NCBI GenBank assembly: GCA_001600615.1
Contig: BCKK01000001.1
Location: 239,641-303,640 of the forward strand
Direction of reading: 5' to 3'
DNA length: 64,000 nucleotides
From: Dioszegia crocea
Lineage: Eukaryota; Basidiomycota; Tremellomycetes; Tremellales; Bulleribasidiaceae
Within the stretch, counting starts at the first letter, position 1; every line of letters begins with the position of its first letter. The position numbers and the translations under genes are program-made. Shown piece after piece: positions 35,015 through 45,691 of the stretch. The notes under the pieces were generated by a model. The model was not told where the DNA came from. It made no database searches and saw only the letters and a list, made by a program, of their open reading frames with translations.

Positions 35015-36768
35015 CTATGCAGCTTGCTGGTCGTGAGGCTGTACAGCCCAGAGGACAGTGGGGATAATGGGCTTGATGGAGGTGAGGGGTGCACCATCGT
35101 AGGATATGGAAGTGTGGTGTCGACGGATGATCCACGGAGAGAATTTTCCGGCGGAGTGGTGCGATGACTTTGGATTTTATGTCATCCGCGGCTGTCTCGA
35201 AGGCTTTGAGAGCCTTCTGATACGCCTCCACTTCCACCTTCGACGTCGAGGCGTCAGGCACATCCGCGATTGTCTCGTGATATGGTAAGACCTGCTTGGC
35301 CCCTACCGAGAGGAGCAGAGTGCGCGAGTCCGAGGTAGAGCAAGCGGCGAGGGCGCTTGCGACCTTTTTACGGGCCTTGGACAGTTTCTTGGCCAAGTCC
35401 TGGTACATTGAGTAGAGACCTGCAACACCCTTGTGCAGGTTCTCGGGGAGGAAGGGGGTTTTGGGTGTAATGCCGTCGGGTTTGGCGGGAGGGGGGACCT
35501 TGAGGTATCCGGCACCGCGCCTCTTTACGACGAGGGGTAGGCCGAGGACATACCCAATGACTATTGCGTCGAGCGGGAGGAGTAGATGGGCGTTGCTGAA
35601 GCGCCCGCGATGTACTCACTGTGCTCGGCTATTCGCCGAGAATAGAAGGACAAACGCGAGCTCGGGTTCCGAGCTTCGGCGATCTCGTCCAGCATGGTCG
35701 TGCGATACGACATACCGGAGTCAAAGAGAGTCCGAGGTTGGGGGAGGGAGGAGGAGGAGGAGTCGATTCCGGTTTGTCGGCCGGCGTCGCTGATGAGGCG
35801 ACCGTAAGAGACAAAAAGGATTACCTCCTTGCCCTTTGCGGTAGCCTTGTCGACGGCAGACCACACCATCCGCCTCTTCTCGGTGTTACCCGATCGGAAG
35901 CGGGAGTAGTCCACCAAAGCGAACTTAGCCGGATCCAGCACTCGCCTGGCTTCGTCCAGCTGCTCGGAGATGACGAGTTTCGACGCGACGTATAGGTGAA
36001 TCGACGAGGCCGAGGTGGTCCCGCGCCGGCCTAATATTGTGTATTTTTGAGCTTGCCGCTGTGATGCGATATGTATTTTGACATGGCAAAGTGGGTACGT
36101 TGGCTACTGTCAATCAGCTCGGTCCGGCAGACATGGGGTGCCAGCGGCATCATGAGAAATAGACTCACAAATACGCCAAATCGTAAACGTGCACGGGTAA
36201 GTGTTCGACATTCGAGAATGCTGATTTTCTGATTGACGCGTCAGCGAGGCACAATTTACATCACACATGCACTGAAGGCAAGATGGTTCGGATGTTGGAG
36301 GGCTTGAGGAACTTACGGGAAATTGATGCCTGATGGCCGAGTGGTGGGGTGAATGCGAAGGTTGGATGAAGGTTTTGGACTAAGAATGCCCATCAGCGAG
36401 GCTCTGTTCAGGGATGCAAGAGTGATTGAGTAGGATAGCTAGAGATGACTGTACTCACAGATTGGAACGTTGGGTGAAGGGTCTGTGTAAGTGAATGATG
36501 GATGGATGAGAAGTGGCGATGATGAAGGGGAGAAAGAGGATGGCAGACTCACTTCGTTACATAGGTCCGAGGCGCCAAGTTGCTTTCGAAGGCTTTCTAA
36601 TCTAATTTGGGGGAGCCGAGGACGCTCGCTTAGGAGAGAGGATGAGTTGTGTGTGCCAAAGGATACACCCCGTTTAATTTCAGCATCAAGGATGAAACAA
36701 CCTGAAACATCCTCGAAATCAGCCATATTCGCATCCAAGGCATTACAGTCAAGCTTGTACCAGCTCAT
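35015..36768 (-). CDS. Orphan multi-exon gene with a single-base frameshift near the 3' end
   Basis: Six exons with consensus gtgagt/gtaagt donors can be joined: 36768-36553, 36482-36459, 36379-36317, 36228-36169, 36103-35620 and 35560-35015. The first four junctions are phase 0. The protein starts MSWYKLDCNALDAN. It is conserved-looking in the stretch ASKLVISEQLDEARRVL and in VILFVSYGRLISDAG, then helical and Lys-rich. I recognise no family. The last exon has one extra base in the T4 run 35144-35147. Removing it restores FSPWIIRRH, as in the downstream copy, and leads to a stop at 35015 (about 463 residues). As read, the frame shifts and ends at 34965. It is either a real frameshift or a base-call error. 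Confidence 0.55.
36043..36063 (-). repeat. Right arm of a perfect 21-bp inverted repeat
   Basis: Reverse complement of 34430-34450. This arm lies inside coding exon 5 of the 35015-36768 gene, where it encodes part of SQRQAQK. The left arm read on the plus strand can encode QRQAQK in the same phase, so it may be a scrap of an inverted duplicate rather than a transposon end. Confidence 0.75.
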
Positions 36769-36867
36769 GACTGCTCAGTATGCACGGCAGACTTGATAAA
36801 GATCAGGTTCATAATAGGTATAAGGTATTATTCTATAGAAACAGTAGATACGACATGTCCTCTCTGT

Positions 36868-39800
36868 CTATCGCTTGGTGTAAGACAAGAAGCGAGCGGC
36901 AAGGAGGAGGACCATGACGTTGAAAACACAGTAGCAGATGAAGATGCCCAAGTCTCTCCAGCGGGTGTCGAAGCTGATGGCGAGGGGAGTGTAGAAGCTC
37001 TGACCGACGCTGTACTGGCAGAACTCGCACAGGGCGGGAGCGACGGCGGTGGGGTTGTTGATGTATCCTCCGACGGTAGTGGCGAATGCACCGGCGTAGG
37101 CTGCGCAGGTTTGGCCGTTCGGTGGGGCTGTAGAGTTAGCTGAAGGCCCTTTATGGTCGAGAACCGAAGATAGGATTGGACTTACTGAATCTGTTGAATT
37201 CGGACGATGTGCAAACAACGGGTACTTGGTATAAGACCGAGCTGACGAGTCCGCTGATCAACCTAGTGAAAGGGTCAAGCTGGTACATCCTACGCACGTT
37301 AGCGAGCGTCTCAAGTAAGAATCGGTGTGATAGGGAGAGGCGAAGGACAAGGTGAAATATCCAGAATCTTAAGACTCACCATGAAGCCCAGAAGTAAGGC
37401 ATTCCGTTTGGACCACCAGTCAAGACACCACAGAAGAGTGAGAACGTGACGTGCTACGTGTCAGCTATCGCAATACCACAACAAGTATAAAGGGGACTTA
37501 TAAGAAGGCTAAAAATGTCAGCTTGAATCCAGATTGTGTTGCAAGTGGAGACGACTCACAAAGGATTGAAGAGCGCTGCAATGGTGATTGACGGGGACAA
37601 CGCAGCGACAGCCTGACCAAGAGTGACGGCGTAGATCTCAGTGATAAGAAGCTATCGAATTCAGCATCTGCTCCTTGAAATGAGTGTGGACTCACCATGA
37701 AGAACACATAACCAGCTCTCGATGATTCAGATGGTAGTCCGACTGTATTGTTAGTTCGTGTTCGGCTCGCGGGCAGATGTGGCAAAATTCACCAGGGAAG
37801 TACAGGATCCTAATGGTCAGCGGTCGTCCAAATCGACCTGGAAGATCCTGAACTTACAAGAAGAAGACGACAGCGCAGAGTACCGAGTAGCTGGACAGTC
37901 AGCATGGTGTGAAGCGGAGTGACGCGAAGACTTACGGCTGCTCAGCCAAGAATTGGGTGAAGGCGAAGATTGTCGAACTGTATGTCAGCATGAGGCTTCA
38001 TCTTGGTAAAGCCAAATATGGACATACCTGTACATCTTGGAACTTGACTCTCGCTATCACGATCAGCCTAATGGCCTAAGAATCACAGGAGAGAAGCAGA
38101 AAGTCTGCTTGGCGGAAAATTGAACTCACAGCGAAAGTCATTCGAGACATGATGTACTGAGGCTCAATCTGGGCCAAGACCAATGCTGGTAAAATGGTAG
38201 CGAAGAAGACTGCAAAGACACGCTAACGGCATTAGCTACAGGCCGGAAGAAGAAGATAGCAATGTCAACTTACGTATTGCAAACTCTGGAGGGTGTTGTC
38301 AAGTTGCAAGAAAGTCAAACCGACAACTGGGAGCGTCAGGAGAGTTTCTCTGGACAGCCTGGGAATGCACGTACCGAGTCCGATAGCTAAATGAGCAAAG
38401 ACCCTTGTGTATTGGTAGTCTGCGTTACGCCAGAGGGCGACGTTGGCTATAGGATCAGCATGGGAACAAGCAGGTGAAGATCAGAAGGCAAAAATCCGAA
38501 ATTTCGAAAATCGGTGCCTGAAACTCACTTCTCGCCAAAACGGTCTTGAACTGGAAGAAGACAGACGTAGCGTATCCGGTACCCTTCTTCTTGTCGGTCT
38601 GAAGTATGTCAGTTCAACTCAAAATATGACCGCACTCCAAAAAACTTACCTCATTGTCGTGATTGGCCATAGCCTCCTCATTGAGCTGTCGAACGACCTC
38701 TTTGACCTCCTTGAGCTCCTCGGACTCTCGCCATTTCTGTCCCCAGTCACCTCCAATCCGTTTCTGAGATCCAGCTCCAATGGCATCAAGCATGAATTCG
38801 GCGGGGTTGACGTCTTTCTGCGAAATGTCAGAATAACCCCATGGGATGGCAGACAGGACTTACGGGAACTTCGGCACCATTTCGCTCGAGGTAGCTAATG
38901 AGGTGTTTGGAGTCTTCACCGATCGGACCAAAGTAGACACACTCTCCACCCCTCTGGAGCAACAAAAGACGCTCGAAAGACTGGAAGAGCATGGCGTTAG
39001 GCTGGTGGATCGTGCAGAGAATCTTCTGACCGGCGGCGGTAAGTTTTCGGAGGAATCGGACAATGTTGTAGGCGCTCTGACCATCAAGACCTGAGGTAGG
39101 CTCATCGAGGAAGAGCAGTAGCTCAGGCTTGGCAGCGAGCTCGACACCAATGGTAAGACGTTTACGAGCTTCGACGGAAAGACCAAATCTGAAACATCAG
39201 TGACGTAAAGTGGCAAAAAGTTACGGCATCACTCACCCTGGGAATCCTACCATACCATCTGCTAGATCTTGCAACTCAAGCAGCTCAATGATGTCCTGAT
39301 GGTTCAGCGTTGACATATGACGCACGACAGCACACGGCACTCACCTCGACATAGGCATTCTTCTCCTCGATCGAGACGGACTGAGGCTGACGGAGATAGG
39401 CCGAAAATCGCAATGCCTCTCGGACGGTCGCCGTCCACTCGTGCGTGTCTATTTATCAGCTAGATGGCCATCACACAGGTAACGGATCAACCCACCAGCC
39501 TGCTCAGCATATCCGCAACTGCGCTGGAACTCCGTGTCAAGAGGTCTACCGGCCATGAGGATGTCCCCAGTGACGACTCCGGTCGTTTTCCGACCGGCAA
39601 GGACATCTAAAAGTGTTGTTTTTCCAGCCCCTTTTTAGGTCAGTGGGATATTCTTTTGCGGTGTAGCAGAGCGACGGTAGACTCACCACTGGCACCCATA
39701 AGAGCAGTAAGCGATCCAGGCTTGACATATCCCCAAATGTCGTTGAGAAGTTGTTTTTGACCGCCCTTGATCGGGACGGTGTAATTGAGACCGGCCCAAG

Positions 39801-42800
39801 TAAACGGTTTGGGAGCCATCGACAAGCCCGAGACGTCCATGTCAAGTTTGCCAGCACGGAAATCTTCCTTTCGCTCTTGGAGTCGACCATTAAGCTTCTT
39901 CGATTCCTTGTCCTCCTTCTTGAACACGACAATGGCGGCGGCCGCGCTTCCCTGCTGCAATGTCTCGATGAAGAACATCTGCAGACAGAGGAAGAAGATG
40001 AAGAAGCCAATGAGGATACCGAACTAATGTCAGCTGGAACAAAAGACTAAACTTACGTTTCGCCAGATGTGAGAGCTCGAGTATGTGAATGCAGCCTCCA
40101 TATAGGCGGTACCGGTGACGAAGTTGGCACCTGGGACAGCTCCAGGTAGAGCGCAGAGCTGATTGGGTCCGACAGTGGTGGGTAGGCCGGCACCTCGGGG
40201 AATGATGTAGTTGATATCACAGTCAAGCTGGGGTCAGTTAGGCCAAGTTTACGACTCACGTTGATTCGTCCGAACTCATTGGCAAAGAGAGACTGCTAAT
40301 CAGCCAAGACCATGCCGTTGGAGAAGAAGCTCACCTCATATGCGTAACTCAAAGGGTTGAGGTAGAAGAGCCAGAAGAGCCATCGCTTCATTGCAAACAC
40401 CTGAAAGTCAGCTCTGGCCACCGAGAGAACTTACAGGAATCATGTATCCGGCGTAGGTCACCATGATTGAGATCAAGACACTGGCAAGACGAGCCGCGAC
40501 GTTGTAATCCTTTGTGGCAACACCCAAAGTCCTGAAGAAACCCGCCATCACCATGAAGCCTAGGAAGACTGAGGTCAGCGTTGACCAAAAGGCGACTTAC
40601 CAAACAGGTAGAAGGTAAAGAAGGCGCCTGCGGAGACGTAAAGACCGGCCATAAAGTACAGGATGATGGAGAAGAAGAAGATGTTGCTGGCGTTGTAGGG
40701 GATATCGGCAATGACAGCAGCGACGGCGAAAGCGGCGGGACGGTAGAAGCGGTAGCCGACTTGACGGTAGAGAATGGGACGACCCTGAAGTTAGCGATAT
40801 CCAACGAGGAACTCACCATCATCTGACCGGGAAGTTCAGAGAACGAAGTGAGGGCGTTGAAGAGTAGACCGAGGAACAAGACACCGCCACGAGTGAAGGC
40901 GCCAGAGACCTGGGTGGGTTGCTGGAAGAAGGTAGAACCGACAATGAGGGCGACCTGAGGTTAGCTTTGGCATGTTGTAAACTCACAATTATAGACGTAG
41001 CGTAACCAGTGTAGATACCGAATTTGTCCTGGAATCGCAGGATGGTCTGACGCTTGGCCAGAGCCCAAACTTGCGAGGCGAAAGGAACGGTGTATGGAGA
41101 CTTTTTGCCGACACCCTGAAATTAGCTTCGATCGACCTTGTACTCACCCTGTGCTTCTGCTCAGCGACGGCCTGTCGGAATTCATCACGCGCCTCGGAAG
41201 TCTCGGTGTGTAGCTTCTGGTACGCCTCCTTCTCGGCGATCTCGCGCTGGTAGATCTCACTCTCCCTGTATGCCTTCTCCATGCCTTCAGGTGACGACGG
41301 GACAGATTTCGCATCCTTGCCCTCGGCGAATCGACGCTCGTTGAGATCGGTACAGCCAGTAAGGTAGTCGGCGGTGGTCTGTCGGGGAAGGTCTTGGTAG
41401 CCGAGGGAGACCATGTACTTTCGAGCCTCAGTGGCGGGACCGTAGTAGACGACATGTCCGTCGTTGAGTACGAGGACCTTGTCGAACTGTTGGTAGATAC
41501 CCTCTCCGGCTTGGTATAGCGAGACGAAGGTGGTCTGCTGCATGATGTCGGTGAGAAGTCGGAGAGACTTGGCGTAGTCGAGAGCCGTTGATGCGTCGAG
41601 ACCTCGCGTGGAGTTATCCCATGAAGCGACTACACTGCCAGAAGCGAACATTTCTGATGTCAGCCAAGTCAAATCTTTACCCACCTGCAATTGAGACACG
41701 CTTCCTTTCACCACCGGAGACACCACGCATGAATTGATTTCCAACAATGGTGTCGCGGGTGTGTTTGATGTTGAGCATGGAGAGGAGTAGCTCGAGAACT
41801 TCCTCGCGGAATTGCTGGTCGGTAACTCCAGGGATCTTTCGCTTGGGGTTCTTGGTGGAAAGAGCAAATCGGATGGTTTGCGCGACGGTGAGGGTCTAAG
41901 TCAGCCTAGCCAATGACACTACTCACTGGAAGATGATCGTCGTCTTCCTGGTTGTAAACGACTTCACCGCCGAACCGCTTGAACATCTCTTTCCATCCTA
42001 CACCGGCATACGTGACATCTCCCTCGACTGATAAGAATGAGTCTCGCTGGTTGGCAATGGATTTGAGGAATGTGGAGCATCCAGCTCCGGGTCGACCGAG
42101 TACCAGACACATCTGGCCCGGCTTGAGAACACCGGAGTTTTTGTGAAGGATGACTCCGGGCTTGGGGGCGAAGGGCTTGTAGCCAAAGAGACCGAGGACG
42201 GAAAGCACGGGCATGAGGAATTGCTCGACGACAGCGTTGGGGAAGGTTCGCTATTGTCAGCGGGGTTTAGCAAGAAACTTACAATGTTGATCTTCATTCC
42301 TCCACCACCGACAACCTCCAAGTCGTCCCATGCCACACCAACCACCTTCTTCTTAATCCCCGCCTCATTCTGCTTGTCCCGGCCAGACTTAAGAGTCCCA
42401 GCTAGATCAAACTCCTCCTCACCCGCCTTCTGCTTCTCGATATCGTTGTTGGAGATAACACGCGAAGGCTGTCGACCGAACGACGCGAGAGATCGACGAG
42501 TGTTGGAACGCTGTAGATCGCCAGAAGTCTGAGACATCTGCGACATTCGCCTCTCCAAAGCGTGAAACTCTTCCTTGCCTCGTCGGACCGATACACCGCG
42601 TGGCTCCATCTCACCAACAAAGTCTGCCGACGATGAAGCAGAGGCGTGCTGACCGATGGCGCGCTTTTCGCTGACATCGCCAGCGACTGTGTGGCCGGAT
42701 GAACCGGAATCGGCAGCGTTACCATGGTAGGACGTGTTGCGCTGTGTGGCGATGATGTGGGGTTCTACACCTGGCGTAGAGACTGGCTGGGCAGGCGCAT

Positions 42801-42951
42801 CGTGGGCATCTCGGTCCAACCGCTGCTGATGCGACCCATCCTGGCCGCTAGTTTGTTGACGAGTTGGCTCGGAGGTTTCGCCGATGGTTTGTTCGACCTG
42901 ATTATTCGGCATGGCAGTGCCAGCGAACAACGCTCCCGCTCGATCACCCAT
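36868..42951 (-). CDS. Pleiotropic drug resistance (PDR) ABC transporter, full size
   Basis: ABCG-type exporter of the plasma membrane that pumps azoles and other hydrophobic compounds in related fungi. I join 31 exons (first 42951-42283, last 37127-36868) to 1561 residues in frame. Layout is (NBD-TMD)2: a polar head of about 250 residues, Walker [13 protein letters not shown] and signature [13 protein letters not shown], a first membrane half, then the second Walker [26 protein letters not shown] and a second membrane half ending [13 protein letters not shown]. The degenerate Cys in Walker A 1 is normal for PDR proteins. NBD1 has [10 protein letters not shown], the altered Walker B typical of this family. 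A 7-nt exon (37508-37502) followed by an ATAAGT donor is needed to keep the frame. Confidence 0.9.
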
Positions 42952-43352
42952 GTTGTGCAAAAGGTGAGAGATGTTTGATGAGAGGATCTTTTCAGTGGGG
43001 ATGTTGTTATCAACTGACTTGCAAAATCGTCTAGTACGCGAACGACGTGACCTCGGGCTTCGGTCCCGTTCAAAATTCAAAATATCTGACTCAGCGCCAC
43101 ATCAGGGGAAGGAGCCACTTCCGTAAAATATGCCGTAAAGTGACGTCGGATTCGGTTCCGATTCGATCACTTGGCGCTGACACGTGGGTCAGACGAGTCA
43201 AGGCGGCGCCCGACCGGGCGTCCAGCATTCAATATTCATGTGGAGAAGGCATGTGGAGAAGATCAGTATGAGTGAGTATTGGGTAGCGCTATCAGCGCGG
43301 AGAAGACCCCAACTCGTACGGCGCACCGTTTAAATCGTACATCCGTAGAACC
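42952..43352. promoter_or_regulatory. Upstream region of the PDR transporter gene
   Basis: These 401 bases lie upstream of the PDR start and after the CDF stop. An in-frame ATG at 43080 would extend the protein, but the ATG at 42951 has the better context (AACATGGGT). Around 43125-43165 are ccgtaaa and ggttccga words that also occur upstream of the ATPase inhibitor gene. I do not recognise a known drug-response element. Confidence 0.45.
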
Positions 43353-45346
43353 TCATTGACACCTTCCATCTGTCCCAGTCTCTCCAGTGACTTCCTCTCC
43401 ATGCACATGTATCTGCACCTCCATGACCTGACGCATTCGCTCCTTGATGAGATTCCTCACCCTTAGCTCCACCGCATGAGAGTCGCGCACAGTCATATCA
43501 GGTTTGACATGTATGGTCAAGTCGAGATGCAGTTGACCTGTCATCAGCTATGCCAGCCTAAGTACTCACCTCCTGACTTCACACCTCTCACATCTCTCAC
43601 ACCAAGCAGCTCCTCCCCATCGACAAGCTCCCGCACCATATCTTCAATCTTGGTCTTAGTCCCTTTATCCATACCCGCATCAAGAAGCTCGTACAGTGCC
43701 ACCTTGGAGAGCGACAATCCTTGCTGCAGAATTACCGCACTGACCAGTAGTCCACCGACGGGATCGAGGAAAGTCCATCCGCCGAAGGATGAGCCGAGGA
43801 TGGAGGCGAGAGCAACGCCGGATGTAAGTGCATCTGCGCGGTGGCTGTGGCGTCAGCGCCATAAAACACAATGACTCACTGTAAAGCGTTCGCTTTGAGT
43901 ACAGGGCTGTGCTCGTCTATCGCTACGCGATTGGTAACGCGGTATAGCCACTCCTTGACAATGACGCTGAAACATCAGCTCGGCTGACAGGTAGAAATGA
44001 CGAAAAGCTCACCTAGCAAGTGCCACCCAAGCCGCATGTGGAGATAACACAGCAGTAGGTGCGTGGCTATGGGCATCTGCCAAGGCGCCCGCAACATCGC
44101 CATGACTGTGATCATGTGGTATAGCTGATGGCCCATGGCTGTGGAACATCTCCAAGAGCGGACTGGGAACACCTTGTGGCAGGTAGAGTGCTAGAGTGTG
44201 GAGTGATGATGATGGGGGAAGGGACTCGATGAATGGTAGTAGCGTTTGGAGTAAGAGCTACTGGTCAGCTTGAGTAGCTGGCAGAGACGTCGGACTTACG
44301 TGGTAGGAATGCAATCCGATACCTACTGCGCCGCCGACTGAGTTGTCAGCACCCGTTCAAACTCACGTCCAAGAAGCTCACCGAGGATGACGCTGACGCT
44401 CAAGGTACCAAATGTCTCAAACTGCTCATCAGCGAATAGTAAAGGACTTGTGCAACTGATTCACCTTGCTGTAACCCCAAGGGAACGTATCCGATGGTGG
44501 TTTCCGAGATATTCTCCACGTCGCAAGTGTTACAAAATCCTGCTTCGTCAATCTGAGCACTATAGCCGGTCAAGGGGCTTAAGGCTAGAGAAAGCCCTCG
44601 AAGTCCACTCTTCCTCGATAGGGCTCCAAGTCGTTCCTCCTCTCCGCTTCACTGCGACTAGTCGGTAGGCATGCGCTTGAGACCTCATCCACCGAGCGGC
44701 CTCAGTACTATCCAAATCTGCTGCTGCTCCCTTCTTGTCCCGTATATAATCCAGGAGCGCTTCCCTCACAGACTTATACGGGGCCTTCCGCGGAGAAGGA
44801 AGATTGGCGCCAGGTCAATAAAAAGGAAGTCAGACTCACTCCCTAGGCGATGTCAGCTTTGTCCCAAACGGATGCGTTCAGTCAGACATGAACCAAACTC
44901 ACTAGTAGATCCGAAAGCGAATGCCCAGCCTCAGCCAACAGACTGGCTGAGTTCATCCACAGCCCTGCTAACCCCTTCCCAGCCGTCAACGCCACATTAC
45001 TCGCCAATCCCAGCAGCGTTATTCTCGTTCCCCTGTCTAGTCGTCCTGATGACAGTGCAGAAATAAGCTGTTCCGCGCCTTCCGAGTGGTCGTGCGTGTG
45101 AGTGGAGAATATCGAGTGCGAATGGCCGTGATCGTGGCCATCGTGAGAGTGAGAGTGGTCGTGGGAGGAGTGGGTGTGGGGTGGGGGTTTAGACGAGGCT
45201 ACCCGCTTGGATAAAGTTGCCATGATTCTAGGTGTACGAGTGGTTACTCGCGGTGATTTCGATAGGATGGATATAGGCCGATTTGATGATGATGATAATC
45301 GAGATGTGAGAGGACGCGCACCTCCAGTAATGAGCGAGGATAACAT
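43353..45346 (-). CDS. Cation diffusion facilitator, mitochondrial Mmt1/2-like
   Basis: CDF carriers exchange divalent metals for protons; Mmt1/2 move iron out of mitochondria. Exons: 45346-44903, a 3-nt exon 44842-44840 (GGA, one Gly), 44539-44465, 44421-44382, 44337-44300, 44257-44013, 43966-43880, 43844-43570 and 43537-43353, giving 463 residues. The N-terminus (MLSSLITGGARPLTSRL) is basic and hydroxylated like a mitochondrial presequence. A His-rich stretch (HSHDGHDHGHSHS) follows. Metal-site motifs are HSLSD in span 2 and HHRAD in span 5. DTFPWGYSKFETFG is the usual CDF loop. A second His-rich loop lies between spans 3 and 4, and the C-terminal cytoplasmic ferredoxin-like domain ends in VQIHVHGEE. 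Without the Gly exon the frame also holds. Confidence 0.87.
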
Positions 45347-45691
45347 ATGGTGAGGGTAGGACAGGCGGTTGGCACCCCCTCGTTTCAGAGGATGAAACGC
45401 GTTGATAACAGGCTGAGGGCTTTTTTGTCGTATATAGTGATTGCACAATGTATGCTAGGTGATTTAAGATCGGGATGTCCAGCAGCCCGATACGCGCAGC
45501 ATCAGATCAATGTCTTAGGTGAACTAGAGGTGAAGGAGAAAGAGAAGGAAGACACAGGCGTTTGGCAGGTCTCGGATTTCCCCGGCTTTGCGACGCAGCA
45601 AAGAGCAGCTGGACCCAAGCTGACTCTAAGCTCGACTGGATTCCTACAAGATGCCTACAATACTAACAAGTTGCACTAACGGCCTACAAGA
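45347..45691. other. Intergenic between CDF and DHA1 genes
   Basis: 345 bases with the CDF promoter and the 3' flank of the DHA1 gene. A plus-strand frame of 110 codons (45347-45679) exists but has no splice signals or recognisable protein character. Confidence 0.45.

Noticed and set aside
34430..36063. A DNA transposon with terminal inverted repeats
   Set aside because: No transposase, no target-site duplication, and one arm is inside an exon, so I report only the inverted repeat itself.
45347..45679. 110-codon plus-strand ORF between CDF and DHA1 genes
   Set aside because: No splice signals, no motif, and it overlaps the CDF promoter.
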